DNA from: an uncultured Flavobacteriaceae bacterium
GTDB lineage: Bacteria > Bacteroidota > Bacteroidia > Flavobacteriales > Flavobacteriaceae
Assembly (NCBI GenBank): GCA_913061125.1
Contig: CAJXUB010000004.1
Coordinates: 1 to 64,000 of the forward strand
Direction: 5' to 3'
DNA length: 64,000 bases
Part shown: in pieces, positions 52,242-61,862 of the stretch
Layout: every line of letters begins with the position of its first letter
Position numbering within the stretch: the stretch's first letter is position 1
The notes under the pieces: model-generated
Seen by the model: the letters and a program-made list of their open reading frames with translations, nothing else
Told to the model about the DNA's origin: nothing
Databases searched by the model: none
Program-made: the position numbers and the translations under genes

Positions 52242-53564
52242 TTAAATCGTTCGATTTTCGTCCCAAGATTCCAAAATATCTTTGACTGTTTTAAGAAATT
52301 GACCGCCCAAAGCGCCGTTTACCACGCGGTGGTCGTAGGAGTGCGAAAGGAACATTTTCTGACGAATTCCTATAAAATCACCGGCATTAGTTTCAATCAC
52401 TGCTGGTACTTTTCGAATGGCGCCAAGAGCCAAGATACCCACTTGAGGTTGATTGATGATGGGAGTCCCCATGATGCTCCCAAAACTTCCAACGTTAGTC
52501 ACCGTGTAAGTTCCACCTTGAATATCATCTGGATTAAGCCGGTTCGTTCTGGCGCGATTGGCCAAATCATTCACCCGCTTGGTCATCCCCATAAGGTTCA
52601 ATTGGTCGGCATGTTTGATGACTGGAACAATAAGATTTCCGTCGGCTAGTGCTGTTGCCATACCAAGATTTATGGCTTTGCGTTTGATAATGGTTTCTCC
52701 TTCCACGGAAATATTAAGCATTGGATGAATGGTTAATGCCTTGGCTACGGCCTCCATAAAAATGGGAGTAAATGTAATTTTTTCTCCAGTTTGATTTTGA
52801 AATTGGGCTTTTACCCTCTGACGCCAATTCCAAATTTTGGTAACATCAACTTCAATAAAAGATTGCACATGAGCAGACGTTTGAATGGAATTAAGCATAT
52901 GCTTCGAAATGAGTTTTCCCATACGGGTCATTTCTATAATTTCATCCTCACCGCGCTGGACTGGTGGAACAACTGGGGCAGGAAATTCTGAAACTGCTGG
53001 TGATTTTAAAACTGGAGATGCCACCTCAGCGGAGCGGTTTTTTAAATAGGTCAAAATATCCTTTTTGGTAACTCGCCCGTCCTTTCCACTTCCAAAAACT
53101 TGATCCAATTCTGCTTGGGAAATACCTTCTTTTTTGGCAATATTTTTTACCAGTGGAGAGTAAAATCGTGACCCGTTAGAGCTGATTGGAGTGGTAATGG
53201 ATTTAGCTTCGCTAAGGGGTTGTTCCACTTTGGCGACCACCTCGGGCGTTGGAAGGATTTCGTCCGGGGACGGTTCAGACATTGGTGTTTCGTTTTTTGT
53301 GATTTCTTGAGGGCTATCGCCATCGCCTGTTTCAATCACAGCAAAGGTTTGGCCAACTTGAACCACAGCATCCACGTCAAATTTTTTTTCTATCAAAATT
53401 CCGCTAACCTCGCTTGGAACATCGCTATCGACCTTGTCAGTAGAGATTTCAACCACGGATTCATCCACATCCACAGAATCGCCAATGTTTTTTAACCATG
53501 CATTGATGGTTGCTTCTGCAACGCTTTCGCCCATCTTGGGAAGTTTCAGCTCAAATTTTGCCAT
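52242..53564 (-). CDS. 2-oxoacid dehydrogenase dihydrolipoamide acyltransferase (E2)
   Basis: Start set to ATG 53564 (MAKFELKLPKMGESVAEATI); the track's TTG start at 53600 overlaps the -7 element. 440 residues: one lipoyl domain with the lipoylated lysine in EISTDKVDSD, a peripheral-subunit-binding domain (FYSPLVKNIAKKEGISQAEL) and the catalytic domain. The catalytic motif reads SYDHRVVNGALGG, with Asn where most E2s have Asp (HRVVDG). That residue matters for active-site geometry, so activity needs testing. The one-lipoyl layout suits branched-chain or 2-oxoglutarate-type complexes. No E1 or E3 gene is nearby. Confidence 0.93.
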   Translation of the reverse strand: MAKFELKLPKMGESVAEATINAWLKNIGDSVDVDESVVEISTDKVDSDVPSEVSGILIEKKFDVDAVVQVGQTFAVIETGDGDSPQEITKNETPMSEPSPDEILPTPEVVAKVEQPLSEAKSITTPISSNGSRFYSPLVKNIAKKEGISQAELDQVFGSGKDGRVTKKDILTYLKNRSAEVASPVLKSPAVSEFPAPVVPPVQRGEDEIIEMTRMGKLISKHMLNSIQTSAHVQSFIEVDVTKIWNWRQRVKAQFQNQTGEKITFTPIFMEAVAKALTIHPMLNISVEGETIIKRKAINLGMATALADGNLIVPVIKHADQLNLMGMTKRVNDLANRARTNRLNPDDIQGGTYTVTNVGSFGSIMGTPIINQPQVGILALGAIRKVPAVIETNAGDFIGIRQKMFLSHSYDHRVVNGALGGQFLKTVKDILESWDENRTI

Positions 53565-53597
53565 ATGTGCACGTTTGTTTGGGTCTTGTATGGTTGG

Positions 53598-53628
53598 CAA
53601 AATTAAAGAAAATTGTCGATATATTCAA
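53598..53628 (-). promoter_or_regulatory. E2 gene promoter (TTG-N20-TAATTTTG)
   Basis: TTG (53628-53626), 20 bp, TAATTTTG (53605-53598) on the minus strand, 33 bp before the ATG at 53564. It overlaps the end of the glycosyltransferase gene region, so serves the E2-exonuclease-FAH-cinA unit. Confidence 0.5.
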
Positions 53629-53632
53629 TTGT

Positions 53633-54763
53633 TTAAAAATAGGTTCTGTATTCAAAGCGGTCAAAATGAATAACCTCGCCTCGGCGATTGGATACGTCAC
53701 TTCCAACGCAATAGGTGGTGTGTTTAGGCCATATTTTGAACGATACATTTGGCGTTTTGTAAGTGTTAATGTGATGAATAATTTGTTTAAATGTTAGACA
53801 GGTGGTATCCAACACCAAATCTATTTTTTGATTTTTTCTCAATTCATCCGTGTTGGAAACAGAATGCACTTCTATGCGTGATAACCAGGAGGCTTCAGAA
53901 TGGGGTTGCAGAATCGAAACGGATTTAGAATTGGGTGGGTTGGATTTTTTCAAATCCAACTTAGGCAAAACGCGAGGTAATAATTCTGTGATTATTCGTA
54001 CGGCAAAACTGACGGCTTTTTTGGATTTGAAATGCTTGTCGTGAAACAATTGCATGGCACCGTAAAACCATTTAAAATACGTTTTGTTTTTTAAGGTACT
54101 TTCGCCTTTAAAATGAATAATAGTCGAGTCAGAAAAATAGTAATTTTTATACCCTGATTTTTGCACACGATAGCACAAATCGATGTCTTCGCCATACATG
54201 AAAAAATCTTCATCAAACCCCTCCAACGACTGGTAAAGTTCGCGTTGCATTAGCATAAACGCACCAGTCAAAACATCAACTTCGCAAGAGGAGTTTTCGG
54301 GAACAGTTGTGGCGTAGTAATTTTTGGAAAACCCCATCAATTTCTGAAAGGCAATTCTGATGGTTGGAACATGCCGCTTGCTTTCTGGAAGGAATTGGCC
54401 GGAGCCGTTAATCATTCTGCACCCCACAATTCCTAAATTGGATTTGCCCTCTGCAAATTTTATGGCTTTATGAAACGTGTCTTCAGACACAACTGTATCT
54501 GGGTTCAAAATACAAATAAACTCGCCTTTGGCTTGTTTTACCGCTTGATTGTTGGCTTTTGAAAATCCAATATTATTTTGGTTTTCAATCACAATAACGT
54601 TGGGAAATTTGGTTTGAATCATGGCACAGCTGTTGTCCTTGGAGTCGTTGTCAATTACAATAATTTCGGATGGAATTCCCTCTAGTGCAGCGGTAACACT
54701 TTGAAGGCACAACTCCAAAAAATAGCGCACATTATAATTTAAAATGACAACCGAAAGCTTCAA
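53633..54763 (-). CDS. Family 2 glycosyltransferase
   Basis: 376 residues. GT-A motifs: SVVILNYNVRYFLELCLQSV, IVIDNDSKDNS, FICILNPDTVVSE (DXD region) and YGEDIDLCYRVQKSGYK. The start is TTG at 54763, 3 bp after the recR stop; no better ATG exists. After the transferase domain (~1-265) there is an extra ~100-residue tail ending in SFKIWPKHTTYCVGSDVSNRRGEV. Similar tails occur in other Bacteroidota GT2 proteins, role unknown. It probably adds sugars to a surface glycan or lipid. Co-transcribed with recR. Confidence 0.9.
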   Translation of the reverse strand: MKLSVVILNYNVRYFLELCLQSVTAALEGIPSEIIVIDNDSKDNSCAMIQTKFPNVIVIENQNNIGFSKANNQAVKQAKGEFICILNPDTVVSEDTFHKAIKFAEGKSNLGIVGCRMINGSGQFLPESKRHVPTIRIAFQKLMGFSKNYYATTVPENSSCEVDVLTGAFMLMQRELYQSLEGFDEDFFMYGEDIDLCYRVQKSGYKNYYFSDSTIIHFKGESTLKNKTYFKWFYGAMQLFHDKHFKSKKAVSFAVRIITELLPRVLPKLDLKKSNPPNSKSVSILQPHSEASWLSRIEVHSVSNTDELRKNQKIDLVLDTTCLTFKQIIHHINTYKTPNVSFKIWPKHTTYCVGSDVSNRRGEVIHFDRFEYRTYF

Positions 54764-54766
54764 TAA

Positions 54767-55384
54767 TTAGGATTTTAGAGATACCTCAAATGGCACTCTG
54801 TTGGTTATACTTCTACCGAGGGTAACCTCATCGGCATATTCTAGCTCGTCGCCTACGGAAATCCCTCTTGCAATGGCTGAACAAACCACGTTGGTGTGTT
54901 GAATTTGTTTGTAGATGTAAAAATTGGTGGTATCGCCTTCCATCGTGGAGCTTAAAGCAAAAATCAGTTCTTTCACGTCTCCCGATGTCACTTTGTCTAC
55001 TAAACTTTGAATGTTTAAATCGTTTGGTCCTATGCCATCCATTGGCGATATTTTACCCCCCAGCACGTGGTACAATCCTTTAAAACTGGCGGTAGTTTCT
55101 ATGGCCATCACGTCGCGGATGTCTTCAACCACACAAATGGTTTGTTTATTTCGGTTGGGATTCGAACAAATATCACATATTTCGGTATCGGAAATGTTGT
55201 GGCAATTGGTGCAAAAGTTGATATTCGCTCTCATTTCGGTCAGTGCTTTGGAAAGGAGTTGCGTTTGCGACTCGGGTTGTCTCATCAGATGCAACACCAA
55301 TCGCAGTGCTGTACGGCGCCCAATTCCTGGCAATTGCGCTACCTCATCTACTGCATTTTGCAACAATTTTGATGAAAATTCCAT
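54767..55384 (-). CDS. recR: Recombination protein RecR
   Basis: 205 residues, normal length. Helix-hairpin-helix [18 protein letters not shown]4 zinc finger [16 protein letters not shown], and Toprim domain beginning [14 protein letters not shown], with [16 protein letters not shown] near the end. It helps RecO load RecA at single-strand gaps. Leads a two-gene transcript with the glycosyltransferase. Confidence 0.97.
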   Translation of the reverse strand: MEFSSKLLQNAVDEVAQLPGIGRRTALRLVLHLMRQPESQTQLLSKALTEMRANINFCTNCHNISDTEICDICSNPNRNKQTICVVEDIRDVMAIETTASFKGLYHVLGGKISPMDGIGPNDLNIQSLVDKVTSGDVKELIFALSSTMEGDTTNFYIYKQIQHTNVVCSAIARGISVGDELEYADEVTLGRSITNRVPFEVSLKS

Positions 55385-55490
55385 GAGTTAATTCGTTTTA
55401 ATTCAATGCTTTGAGATCCTATTTTATGGTCCCTTTTCAAAAAATAAGTAAAAACGGGGCAAGATTTTACGGGTTTATCTTAGAAAACTT

Positions 55491-55498
55491 TACTTTTG
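55491..55498 (+). promoter_or_regulatory. -7 element (TACTTTTG) of the symporter gene
   Basis: TACTTTTG fits TAnnTTTG exactly, 50 bp upstream of the TTG start at 55549. No -33 TTTG at the usual distance. Confidence 0.45.
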
Positions 55499-55548
55499 AG
55501 CCGGGCCTTCACTAGGCACAAAAACTCTACAAATATAAATTTATTGCT

Positions 55549-57003
55549 TTGAAAGGACAACATATTTTACTGCTCACTTTGGTATATTTTATATTTCTTG
55601 TCATCATTGCACGGCTGACCGGAAAAAATGACAGCAATACCGATTTTTTTAAAGCTGGAAAACAATCCCCATGGTATTTGGTTGCTTTTGGAATGATTGG
55701 AGCTTCGCTATCTGGAGTAACCTTTATCTCTGTCCCGGGCTGGGTCCAAAGTTCGCAGTTTAGCTACTTTCAAGTGTGTTTGGGGTACATAGCCGGATAT
55801 ATTGTTGTGGCCTTTGTGTTGCTGCCCATTTATTACAAATTAAATCTAACCTCAATTTACGAATATCTGCAACAACGATTCGGTCGTGTCAGTCACAAAA
55901 CTGGGGCATTTTTCTTTTTCGTTTCTCGAGTTTTAGGGGCCGCATTTCGCATGTACCTTGTAGCCATTGTATTGCATCAATTTGTATTTGAACAGTGGCA
56001 TATTCCTTTTGAAGTTACGGTGATTTTATCAATTCTCTTGATTTGGGTTTACACAAACAGAGGGGGTATAAAAACAATCGTGTGGACCGATACGCTTCAA
56101 ACACTTTTTATGATTTGCGCGGTTATCCTCTCGATTTATTTGATCACAGATAAATTGGGTTGGAGTTTTACAGAATTTTTAAATTCAGAAGATTTAAATC
56201 GTTACAGTTCCATGTTTCGAACGGAAACTATTTTAGCCAGAGACCATTTTCTTAAATCTTTCTTTGGAGGAATGTTTATCACCATTTGCATGACAGGGCT
56301 GGATCAGGATATGATGCAAAAAAATCTGACCTGTAGAAATTTAAAAGACGCTCAAAAAAACATGCTCTGGTTTAGTGTTGTACTCACGGTTGTTACCTTT
56401 TTATTTTTATTGCTGGGAGCCCTTTTGTTTATTTACGCCGAACGCTTTGGAATAGCATTACCACTTATGGATGGACAACCAAAAACGGATTTGTTGTTTC
56501 CTGAAATTGCCCTAAACAGCGGATTGGGGCTAACCCTGGCCTGTACTTTTGTCCTAGGGTTGATTGCAGCAGCTTACAGTAGCGCCGACAGCGCATTGAC
56601 ATCGCTTACAACCTCATTTTGTATTGATATTTTAAATTTTAAAAATCACACAGAAATCGAGCAAAAACGGATTCGAAAGCAAACCCATATCGGCATGAGT
56701 ATATTGCTTGTTGGGGTAATTATTGGCTTTAAACACATCTTGGATTCCAACGTTATTGACAGTCTACTCACAGTGTCAACGTACACCTACGGCCCACTAT
56801 TGGGCTTGTTCGCTTTTGGAATTTTTACAAATTACACGATTAAAGATCAGTATGTTTGGCTGGTGGCTCTCATGGCGGTTGGGATTTCATACGGCCTGGG
56901 CCAAATCCCGCCCGAACAACTTGGGGGCTATGTGATTGGCTATGAACTGCTGCCCCTCAACGGGTTGTTGACTTTCTTAGGATTAGTATTGATTCGTAGA
57001 TAA
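55549..57003 (+). CDS. Sodium:solute symporter (SSS family)
   Basis: 484 residues with about 13 hydrophobic segments, typical of the LeuT-fold SSS family. Signs include [32 protein letters not shown], the [14 protein letters not shown] loop and [18 protein letters not shown] near the C-terminal side, the conserved sodium-site region. Imports a solute with sodium; substrate unknown. Start is TTG at 55549 by reading frame; an ATG alternative is not available upstream. The 3' end overlaps the convergent CoA-binding gene by 21 bp. Confidence 0.9.
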   Translation: MKGQHILLLTLVYFIFLVIIARLTGKNDSNTDFFKAGKQSPWYLVAFGMIGASLSGVTFISVPGWVQSSQFSYFQVCLGYIAGYIVVAFVLLPIYYKLNLTSIYEYLQQRFGRVSHKTGAFFFFVSRVLGAAFRMYLVAIVLHQFVFEQWHIPFEVTVILSILLIWVYTNRGGIKTIVWTDTLQTLFMICAVILSIYLITDKLGWSFTEFLNSEDLNRYSSMFRTETILARDHFLKSFFGGMFITICMTGLDQDMMQKNLTCRNLKDAQKNMLWFSVVLTVVTFLFLLLGALLFIYAERFGIALPLMDGQPKTDLLFPEIALNSGLGLTLACTFVLGLIAAAYSSADSALTSLTTSFCIDILNFKNHTEIEQKRIRKQTHIGMSILLVGVIIGFKHILDSNVIDSLLTVSTYTYGPLLGLFAFGIFTNYTIKDQYVWLVALMAVGISYGLGQIPPEQLGGYVIGYELLPLNGLLTFLGLVLIRR

Positions 57004-57351
57004 CAAAACCAGCGTGCATGCAACTTCAAAAGGAATGTTGTAGTTTTCCAGTAAGTTGTAAAATTCAAGGTGTTCGGTACCTGGATTAAAGATGACACGT
57101 TTGGGATTTAGACTTAAAATGTAGTCCATATAGTCCCGTTGTCTTTTGGGATTAAGATAAAGTGTAACCGTATGAATATTGCTGTAGGGTTTAAAGGACG
57201 TATCAATGTCAACATCAGATATTCGACCGGGCTTTAAACCAAAGGCATGAACTGAAAAACCCTTTTGACGCAACAAATGGATGGCCTTATGGGAATACCG
57301 CTCTGGATTTAAAGAAGCCCCTAGTACTAAAGTTTTCAATTCCCCTACCAT
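56983..57351 (-). CDS. CoA-binding (YccU-like) Rossmann protein
   Basis: 122 residues from ATG 57351; the track start at 57372 is a TTG inside fabH. The protein starts [21 protein letters not shown], a Rossmann loop, followed by [10 protein letters not shown] and [18 protein letters not shown], and ends [10 protein letters not shown]...[11 protein letters not shown]. This is the CoA-binding domain shared with succinyl-CoA synthetase. Its start overlaps the fabH stop by 7 bp, so translation is coupled. The 3' end overlaps the symporter gene on the other strand. Confidence 0.9.
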   Translation of the reverse strand: MVGELKTLVLGASLNPERYSHKAIHLLRQKGFSVHAFGLKPGRISDVDIDTSFKPYSNIHTVTLYLNPKRQRDYMDYILSLNPKRVIFNPGTEHLEFYNLLENYNIPFEVACTLVLLSTNQY

Positions 57352-58355
57352 TTCATAATAATACTTCCCCAAGTGAAACCACTTCCAAATGCAGCTAAAA
57401 CAACAACATCGCCTGTTTTGATTTTACCTTGTTCGCAAGCTTCACTAAGGGCTATAGGGATGGAAGCTGCCGTCGTATTTCCGTAATTTTGAATGTTATT
57501 AAACACTTGATTATCAGAAAGTTGAAATTTCTTTTGGATGAATTGAGAAATGCGTAAATTGGCCTGATGAGGGACTAACATATCGATATCAGAAACCGCT
57601 AAACCGTTCGTTTCTAAACCTTCATTAATAACTTCACTAAACCGTCGTATGGCATTTTTAAATACAAATTGACCATTCATGTAGGGTCTGTAGCTCATAT
57701 CGTCCGGGTCGTTGTCTTCAATAATATCTGTTACCCAACGCTTCCCCATTCCAGGTGCTTCTGCAGCCAGCTCTAAAGCGTGCTGGCCTTCAGAATGCAA
57801 GTGTGAGGACAAAATCCCTTTGGTATTATCTTCCGTTCGGCTCAAAACAGCAGCACCAGCTCCATCACCAAAAATTACAGAAATGCTCCGACCTCTTGTG
57901 GAAACATCTATCCCTCGAGATTGCAACTCACTCCCAATAACCAGAACGTTTTTGTACATACCTGTTTTGATAAATTGATCGGCCACTGAAACGCCATAGA
58001 CAAAACCCGAACATTGGTTCCGTACATCCAAAGCGCCAACGGTACGAATCCCCAATGCCTCTTGAATTTGAACTCCAGGACCTGGGAAATAGTAATCTGG
58101 ACTAAGGGTTGCAAAAATGATAAAATCAATCTCATTTTTGTCAATACCAGCATTTTTTATGGCATTTTCGGCAGCTTTCAGCCCCATACTAAAGGTGGTA
58201 TTGCCATCCCCTTTTTTGGCCCAATGGCGTTTTTTAATCCCGGTACGCTCTTGAATCCAAGCGTCGTTGGTATCCATCAGTTGCGACAAATCGTCATTCG
58301 TAACCACATTATCTGGAACGTAATGCCCCATCCCTATTATTGTTGAATTGTACAT
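57345..58355 (-). CDS. fabH: 3-oxoacyl-ACP synthase III (FabH)
   Basis: 336 residues. Catalytic triad present: Cys in DVRNQCSGFVYGV, His in LVPHQANLRISQF, Asn in QNYGNTTAASIPIAL. The C-terminal motif VVLAAFGSGFTWGS is typical. It condenses acetyl-CoA (or branched starters) with malonyl-ACP to start fatty acid synthesis; branched-chain preference is usual in this phylum but not readable here. The CoA-binding gene follows with overlap. Confidence 0.95.
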   Translation of the reverse strand: MYNSTIIGMGHYVPDNVVTNDDLSQLMDTNDAWIQERTGIKKRHWAKKGDGNTTFSMGLKAAENAIKNAGIDKNEIDFIIFATLSPDYYFPGPGVQIQEALGIRTVGALDVRNQCSGFVYGVSVADQFIKTGMYKNVLVIGSELQSRGIDVSTRGRSISVIFGDGAGAAVLSRTEDNTKGILSSHLHSEGQHALELAAEAPGMGKRWVTDIIEDNDPDDMSYRPYMNGQFVFKNAIRRFSEVINEGLETNGLAVSDIDMLVPHQANLRISQFIQKKFQLSDNQVFNNIQNYGNTTAASIPIALSEACEQGKIKTGDVVVLAAFGSGFTWGSIIMKW

Positions 58356-58399
58356 GAAGTATGTTTGTTGTTATTTCTACAAATATAAAATTTATAAAA

Positions 58400-58442
58400 T
58401 GTCAGTTTGTCACATTTTTAAAAATGGTACTCTTTTTGACAG
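58400..58442 (+). promoter_or_regulatory. Repeated TGTCA sites upstream of htpG
   Basis: TGTCA occurs at 58400-58404 and 58408-58412, and its inverted form TGACA at 58437-58441, all within 80 bp of the htpG ATG. This arrangement could be an operator or an alternative-sigma promoter for heat-shock control. No standard TAnnTTTG element is evident here. Confidence 0.35.
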
Positions 58443-58479
58443 AAGTTTAACACATTAACTTTAACAAATTTAAACTACA

Positions 58480-60390
58480 ATGAGCAAAGGAACCATCAAT
58501 GTATCAGTAGAAAATATTTTTCCACTGATTAAAAAATTTCTTTACAGTGATCACGAAATCTTTTTACGGGAATTGGTCAGTAATGCCACCGATGCCACAC
58601 TAAAACTGAAACATTTAACCAATATTGGTGAGGCAAAAGTTGAATACGGCGACCCGAAAATTGAAATAAAAATTGATAAAGACCAAAAGAAAATTCATCT
58701 TATCGATCAGGGAATTGGGATGACGGCCGACGAAGTTCAAAAATACATCAATGAAGTGGCTTTCTCTGGGGCTGAAGAGTTTTTGGATCAATACAAGGAT
58801 AAAGTAGAGGATGCAGGCATCATTGGCCATTTTGGCCTGGGGTTTTACTCTGCGTTTATGGTGGCTGAAAAAGTGGAAATTCTTACCAAATCTTATAAAG
58901 ACGAACCGGCAGCCCATTGGACCTGCGATGGCAGCCCGGAATACACTCTGGTGAAAAGTGATAAAAACGATAGAGGAACAGAAATTATTCTCCATATCGC
59001 AGAGGATTCTACAGAATTTTTAGAGGAAGCTCGAATTCGTGAGTTGTTGAATAAATACAACAAGTTCATGCCCGTCCCGATTAAATTCGGCACCAAAGAA
59101 ATCAACGATCCGGAGCATGAACCAAAAACAACTACCGACAAGGACGGGAAAGAAACAACAGAACCACACCGAAAAATAACGGTAGATAACATCATCAACA
59201 ATCCAAATCCGGCTTGGACGAAAACTCCTACCGATTTAAAAGATGAGGATTATAAAAGCTTTTACAGAGAATTGTACCCCATGCAGTTTGAAGAGCCGCT
59301 TTTTAACATTCATTTGAATGTGGATTATCCGTTTAATCTTACTGGGATTTTATATTTCCCAAAGTTAACTAACGATTTAAACATCCAAAAAGATAAAATT
59401 CAACTGTATCAAAATCAGGTGTTTGTAACGGACAATGTGGAGGGAATTGTTCCCGAATTTTTAACCATGCTTCGCGGCGTAATCGACTCGCCCGACATTC
59501 CATTGAATGTTTCCAGGTCGTATCTGCAAGCCGATGGAGCCGTAAAAAAAATATCATCCTACATCACCAAAAAGGTGGCCGATAAATTGAAATCATTATT
59601 CAAAGACAACCGAGAGGATTTTGAAGCCAAATGGAACGATATTAAAATCGTAATCGAATACGGCATGCTTTCTGAAGAAAAATTCTTCGATAAAGCGGAG
59701 GCCTTTGCCCTATTCCCGACCGTTGATGGTACGTACTACACCTACGATGAATTATACAATAAAATCAAAGCCAAGCAAACGGACAAAAATGATAAATTGG
59801 TCATTTTATACGCTTCCAATGCAGAGGAGCAGCACAGCTATATTGAGTCTGCAAAAGCGAAGGATTATGAGGTCTTGTTGTTGGATTCTCCAATTGTATC
59901 TCATTTGATTCAAAAATTGGAAAGCAGCAAAGAGAACGTTTCATTTTCTCGTGTGGATGCCGATCATATTGATAAGCTTATCCAAAAAGAAGATACCGCT
60001 ATTTCAAAATTATCGGAGGAAGAGAAAACACAGCTCGAAGAACAACTCAAATCTGTTATTTCGTCAGAGAAATTTATCATTCAGTTGGAGGCAATGGACA
60101 GCCATGCAGCGCCATTTATGATTACTCAACCGGAGTTTATGCGTCGCATGAAAGAAATGCAACAAACTGGTGGGGGCGGTATGTTTGGTATGGGCAACAT
60201 GCCAGAAATGTACAATCTTGTGGTTAATACAAACTCTGAATTGGTTGGGGATATTTTAAATACCAAAACAGCAAAAAAACGAGAGCGTTTAATTAATCAA
60301 AGTTTAGATTTAGCGCAACTCTCTCAAGGTCTATTGAAAGGGGAAGCCCTCACCAATTTCATCAAACGGAGTTATGATATGATCAAATAA
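58480..60390 (+). CDS. htpG: Molecular chaperone HtpG (Hsp90)
   Basis: 636 residues. N-terminal GHKL ATPase: FLRELVSNATDATLKL, the DQGIGMT loop and GHFGLGFYSAFM lid region. Middle domain: LYFPKLTNDL, LPEFLTMLRGVIDSPDIPLNVSR region. C-terminal dimer domain with a glycine/methionine-rich GGGGMFGMGNMPEMYN near residue 570. It folds and stabilises client proteins in the cytosol. Monocistronic, ending in a palindromic element and a terminator. Confidence 0.97.
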   Translation: MSKGTINVSVENIFPLIKKFLYSDHEIFLRELVSNATDATLKLKHLTNIGEAKVEYGDPKIEIKIDKDQKKIHLIDQGIGMTADEVQKYINEVAFSGAEEFLDQYKDKVEDAGIIGHFGLGFYSAFMVAEKVEILTKSYKDEPAAHWTCDGSPEYTLVKSDKNDRGTEIILHIAEDSTEFLEEARIRELLNKYNKFMPVPIKFGTKEINDPEHEPKTTTDKDGKETTEPHRKITVDNIINNPNPAWTKTPTDLKDEDYKSFYRELYPMQFEEPLFNIHLNVDYPFNLTGILYFPKLTNDLNIQKDKIQLYQNQVFVTDNVEGIVPEFLTMLRGVIDSPDIPLNVSRSYLQADGAVKKISSYITKKVADKLKSLFKDNREDFEAKWNDIKIVIEYGMLSEEKFFDKAEAFALFPTVDGTYYTYDELYNKIKAKQTDKNDKLVILYASNAEEQHSYIESAKAKDYEVLLLDSPIVSHLIQKLESSKENVSFSRVDADHIDKLIQKEDTAISKLSEEEKTQLEEQLKSVISSEKFIIQLEAMDSHAAPFMITQPEFMRRMKEMQQTGGGGMFGMGNMPEMYNLVVNTNSELVGDILNTKTAKKRERLINQSLDLAQLSQGLLKGEALTNFIKRSYDMIK

Positions 60391-60415
60391 CTTTTTGAAC
60401 AATTGAAATCAACTG

Positions 60416-60482
60416 CCTCGGGGCAAGCCCACGAGGTATTCAAAGGAAACTATTTTAAACATTTCGAGGCAAGCCTCGGGGA
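60416..60482. repeat. REP-like pair of palindromes after htpG
   Basis: CCTCGGGGCAAGCCCACGAGG (imperfect palindrome, 60416-60436; CCTCG/CGAGG with an inner GGGC/GCCC stem) and CGAGGC-AA-GCCTCG (60465-60478) share GGCAAGCC and CCTCGGGG. The GC-rich stems stand out from the AT-rich surroundings. Such paired palindromes are typical of dispersed intergenic repeats. Confidence 0.55.
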
Positions 60483-60511
60483 ATTAAACCCTTGGCTATC
60501 GCCCTGCGATT

Positions 60512-60543
60512 AAAAAAGGCGGATCATAAACCGCCTTTTTTTA
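60512..60543. terminator. Bidirectional terminator between htpG and the dipeptidase gene
   Basis: AAAAAAGGCGG-ATCATAAA-CCGCCTTTTTTT; the A-rich and T-rich flanks let it work on both strands. Confidence 0.88.
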
Positions 60544-61218
60544 TTGAATAACAAAATCGAAATAAGTATCTGGAAACGGCTCGTTGTTCAGCGTAAAATG
60601 CCACCATTCCTGAGCATACGCACGAAAGCCGTGTTTCAACATGACGTTTTGAAGTAAGGCCCTATTGCGTTTCTGACTGCGGGTCAAATGAGGGTAATCT
60701 AGATTGGATAGTTCTCCAAAAAAATCATACGGACTTCCCATGTCCAATTCCTGACAGGTATTGAAATCTATGATTGTGAGATCCACAGAACTTCCTCTGC
60801 TGTGGCCCGAACGGGAAGCGATGTACTGCTGTTTAAACAATTCAGATTTTGGAATTTGTGGATAAAATTTGGATTTCATAATGGTATCGTTGGGGGTTTT
60901 GGCCCAACGCATAAAATGATTTACAGCACGTTGAGGTCGATAGCCGTCAAAAAATTTTAATCCCAGCCCCATGGATTGCAATTCATTTTGAACCGCCACT
61001 AGGGCGCTCACTGCTGCGGTGCTCAAAATAGCTTTTTCGGCCTGGTAGCCGTCAATTTTTTTTCCAACAAAATTATTTGAAGTGGCGTAACGCAAGTCAA
61101 TTTCTAAATCTGGAATGGCTGTTTTCACGTCAGTAAACCCTTGAGGTAGAGTTAATTGTGAAAACCCCAGCGTACAGAAAACACCAAAAATGATAAGGAA
61201 AATAGTCTTTTGTTGCAT
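60541..61218 (-). CDS. ddpX: D-alanyl-D-alanine dipeptidase (VanX/DdpX family, M15D)
   Basis: 225 residues with signal peptide MQQKTIFLIIFGVFCTLGFSQ. Family motifs: EIDLRYATSNNFVGKKI at the start, SRSGHSRGSSVDLTI (zinc His and Asp) and EWWHFTLN (catalytic Glu, zinc His) near the end. It cleaves D-Ala-D-Ala, probably in the periplasm for peptidoglycan recycling; vancomycin resistance is not implied, since no vanHA genes are present. Convergent with htpG across a terminator; divergent from the AlkB-like gene. Confidence 0.92.
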   Translation of the reverse strand: MQQKTIFLIIFGVFCTLGFSQLTLPQGFTDVKTAIPDLEIDLRYATSNNFVGKKIDGYQAEKAILSTAAVSALVAVQNELQSMGLGLKFFDGYRPQRAVNHFMRWAKTPNDTIMKSKFYPQIPKSELFKQQYIASRSGHSRGSSVDLTIIDFNTCQELDMGSPYDFFGELSNLDYPHLTRSQKRNRALLQNVMLKHGFRAYAQEWWHFTLNNEPFPDTYFDFVIQ

Positions 61219-61257
61219 AGGTAGAGAACTTGTACTAATTTAGAAAAAATTCTGAGG

Positions 61258-61857
61258 ATGCGGTTTGACTCACCAAAATGTTATGATTTTGCACTAAAAG
61301 ACGCCGATGTGGTCTATTATCCACGTTATTTTGACGTGGAAACATCCAACCGTTATTTTGATACTTTGCTTGATCAAACCCCTTGGCAACACGACGATAT
61401 TAAGGTTTTTGGAAAAGTGTATCCACAACCTCGATTAACGGCTTTATATGCCAACAACAATACGCCCTACAGCTATTCAAATATCGTCATGAAGCCACAC
61501 CCCTTTACTCCAGCATTGAGGGACATAAAAACCTCTATTGATCACACTACGGAACTGAAATTTACAACTTGTTTGTTAAATTTATATCGAAATGGACAAG
61601 ACAGCAACGGCTGGCACGCCGATAATGAGAAGGAATTGGGGGAAAACCCCGTAATCGCCTCTGTGAGTTTTGGAGCGCAACGCGCTTTTCATATGAAACA
61701 TAGACATGATAAAACTCAAAAATTAAAATTAAATTTGGAGCCAGGCAGTCTTTTAATCATGAGGGGGACAACCCAACATTATTGGTTGCATCAAATTCCA
61801 AAAACTAAAAAAAACATTAAAGAACGAATCAATTTAACGTTTCGAATTATAAAATAA
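61258..61857 (+). CDS. AlkB-like 2-oxoglutarate/Fe(II) dioxygenase
   Basis: 199 residues. Iron ligands in NGWHADNEKELG (HxD) and the distal His in GTTQHYWLHQIPK; the 2-oxoglutarate-binding Arg pair in ERINLTFRII. PRLTALYANNNTPYSYS is the nucleotide-recognition-lid-type region of AlkB homologues. It would oxidatively demethylate alkylated DNA or RNA bases. Followed 5 bp later by an alpha/beta hydrolase, probably co-transcribed. Confidence 0.93.
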   Translation: MRFDSPKCYDFALKDADVVYYPRYFDVETSNRYFDTLLDQTPWQHDDIKVFGKVYPQPRLTALYANNNTPYSYSNIVMKPHPFTPALRDIKTSIDHTTELKFTTCLLNLYRNGQDSNGWHADNEKELGENPVIASVSFGAQRAFHMKHRHDKTQKLKLNLEPGSLLIMRGTTQHYWLHQIPKTKKNIKERINLTFRIIK

Positions 61858-61862
61858 ATGGT

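Noticed and set aside
52080-52649. 189-residue plus-strand ORF across E2 and exonuclease
   Set aside because: Lies antisense to two well-supported genes and has no family resemblance.
53565-53600. 12-residue N-terminal extension of E2
   Set aside because: TTG start sits within the promoter and the lipoyl domain starts at MAKFELKLPK.
60541-61218. Vancomycin-resistance cluster
   Set aside because: A lone VanX/DdpX-type gene with a signal peptide; no vanH, vanA or regulators.
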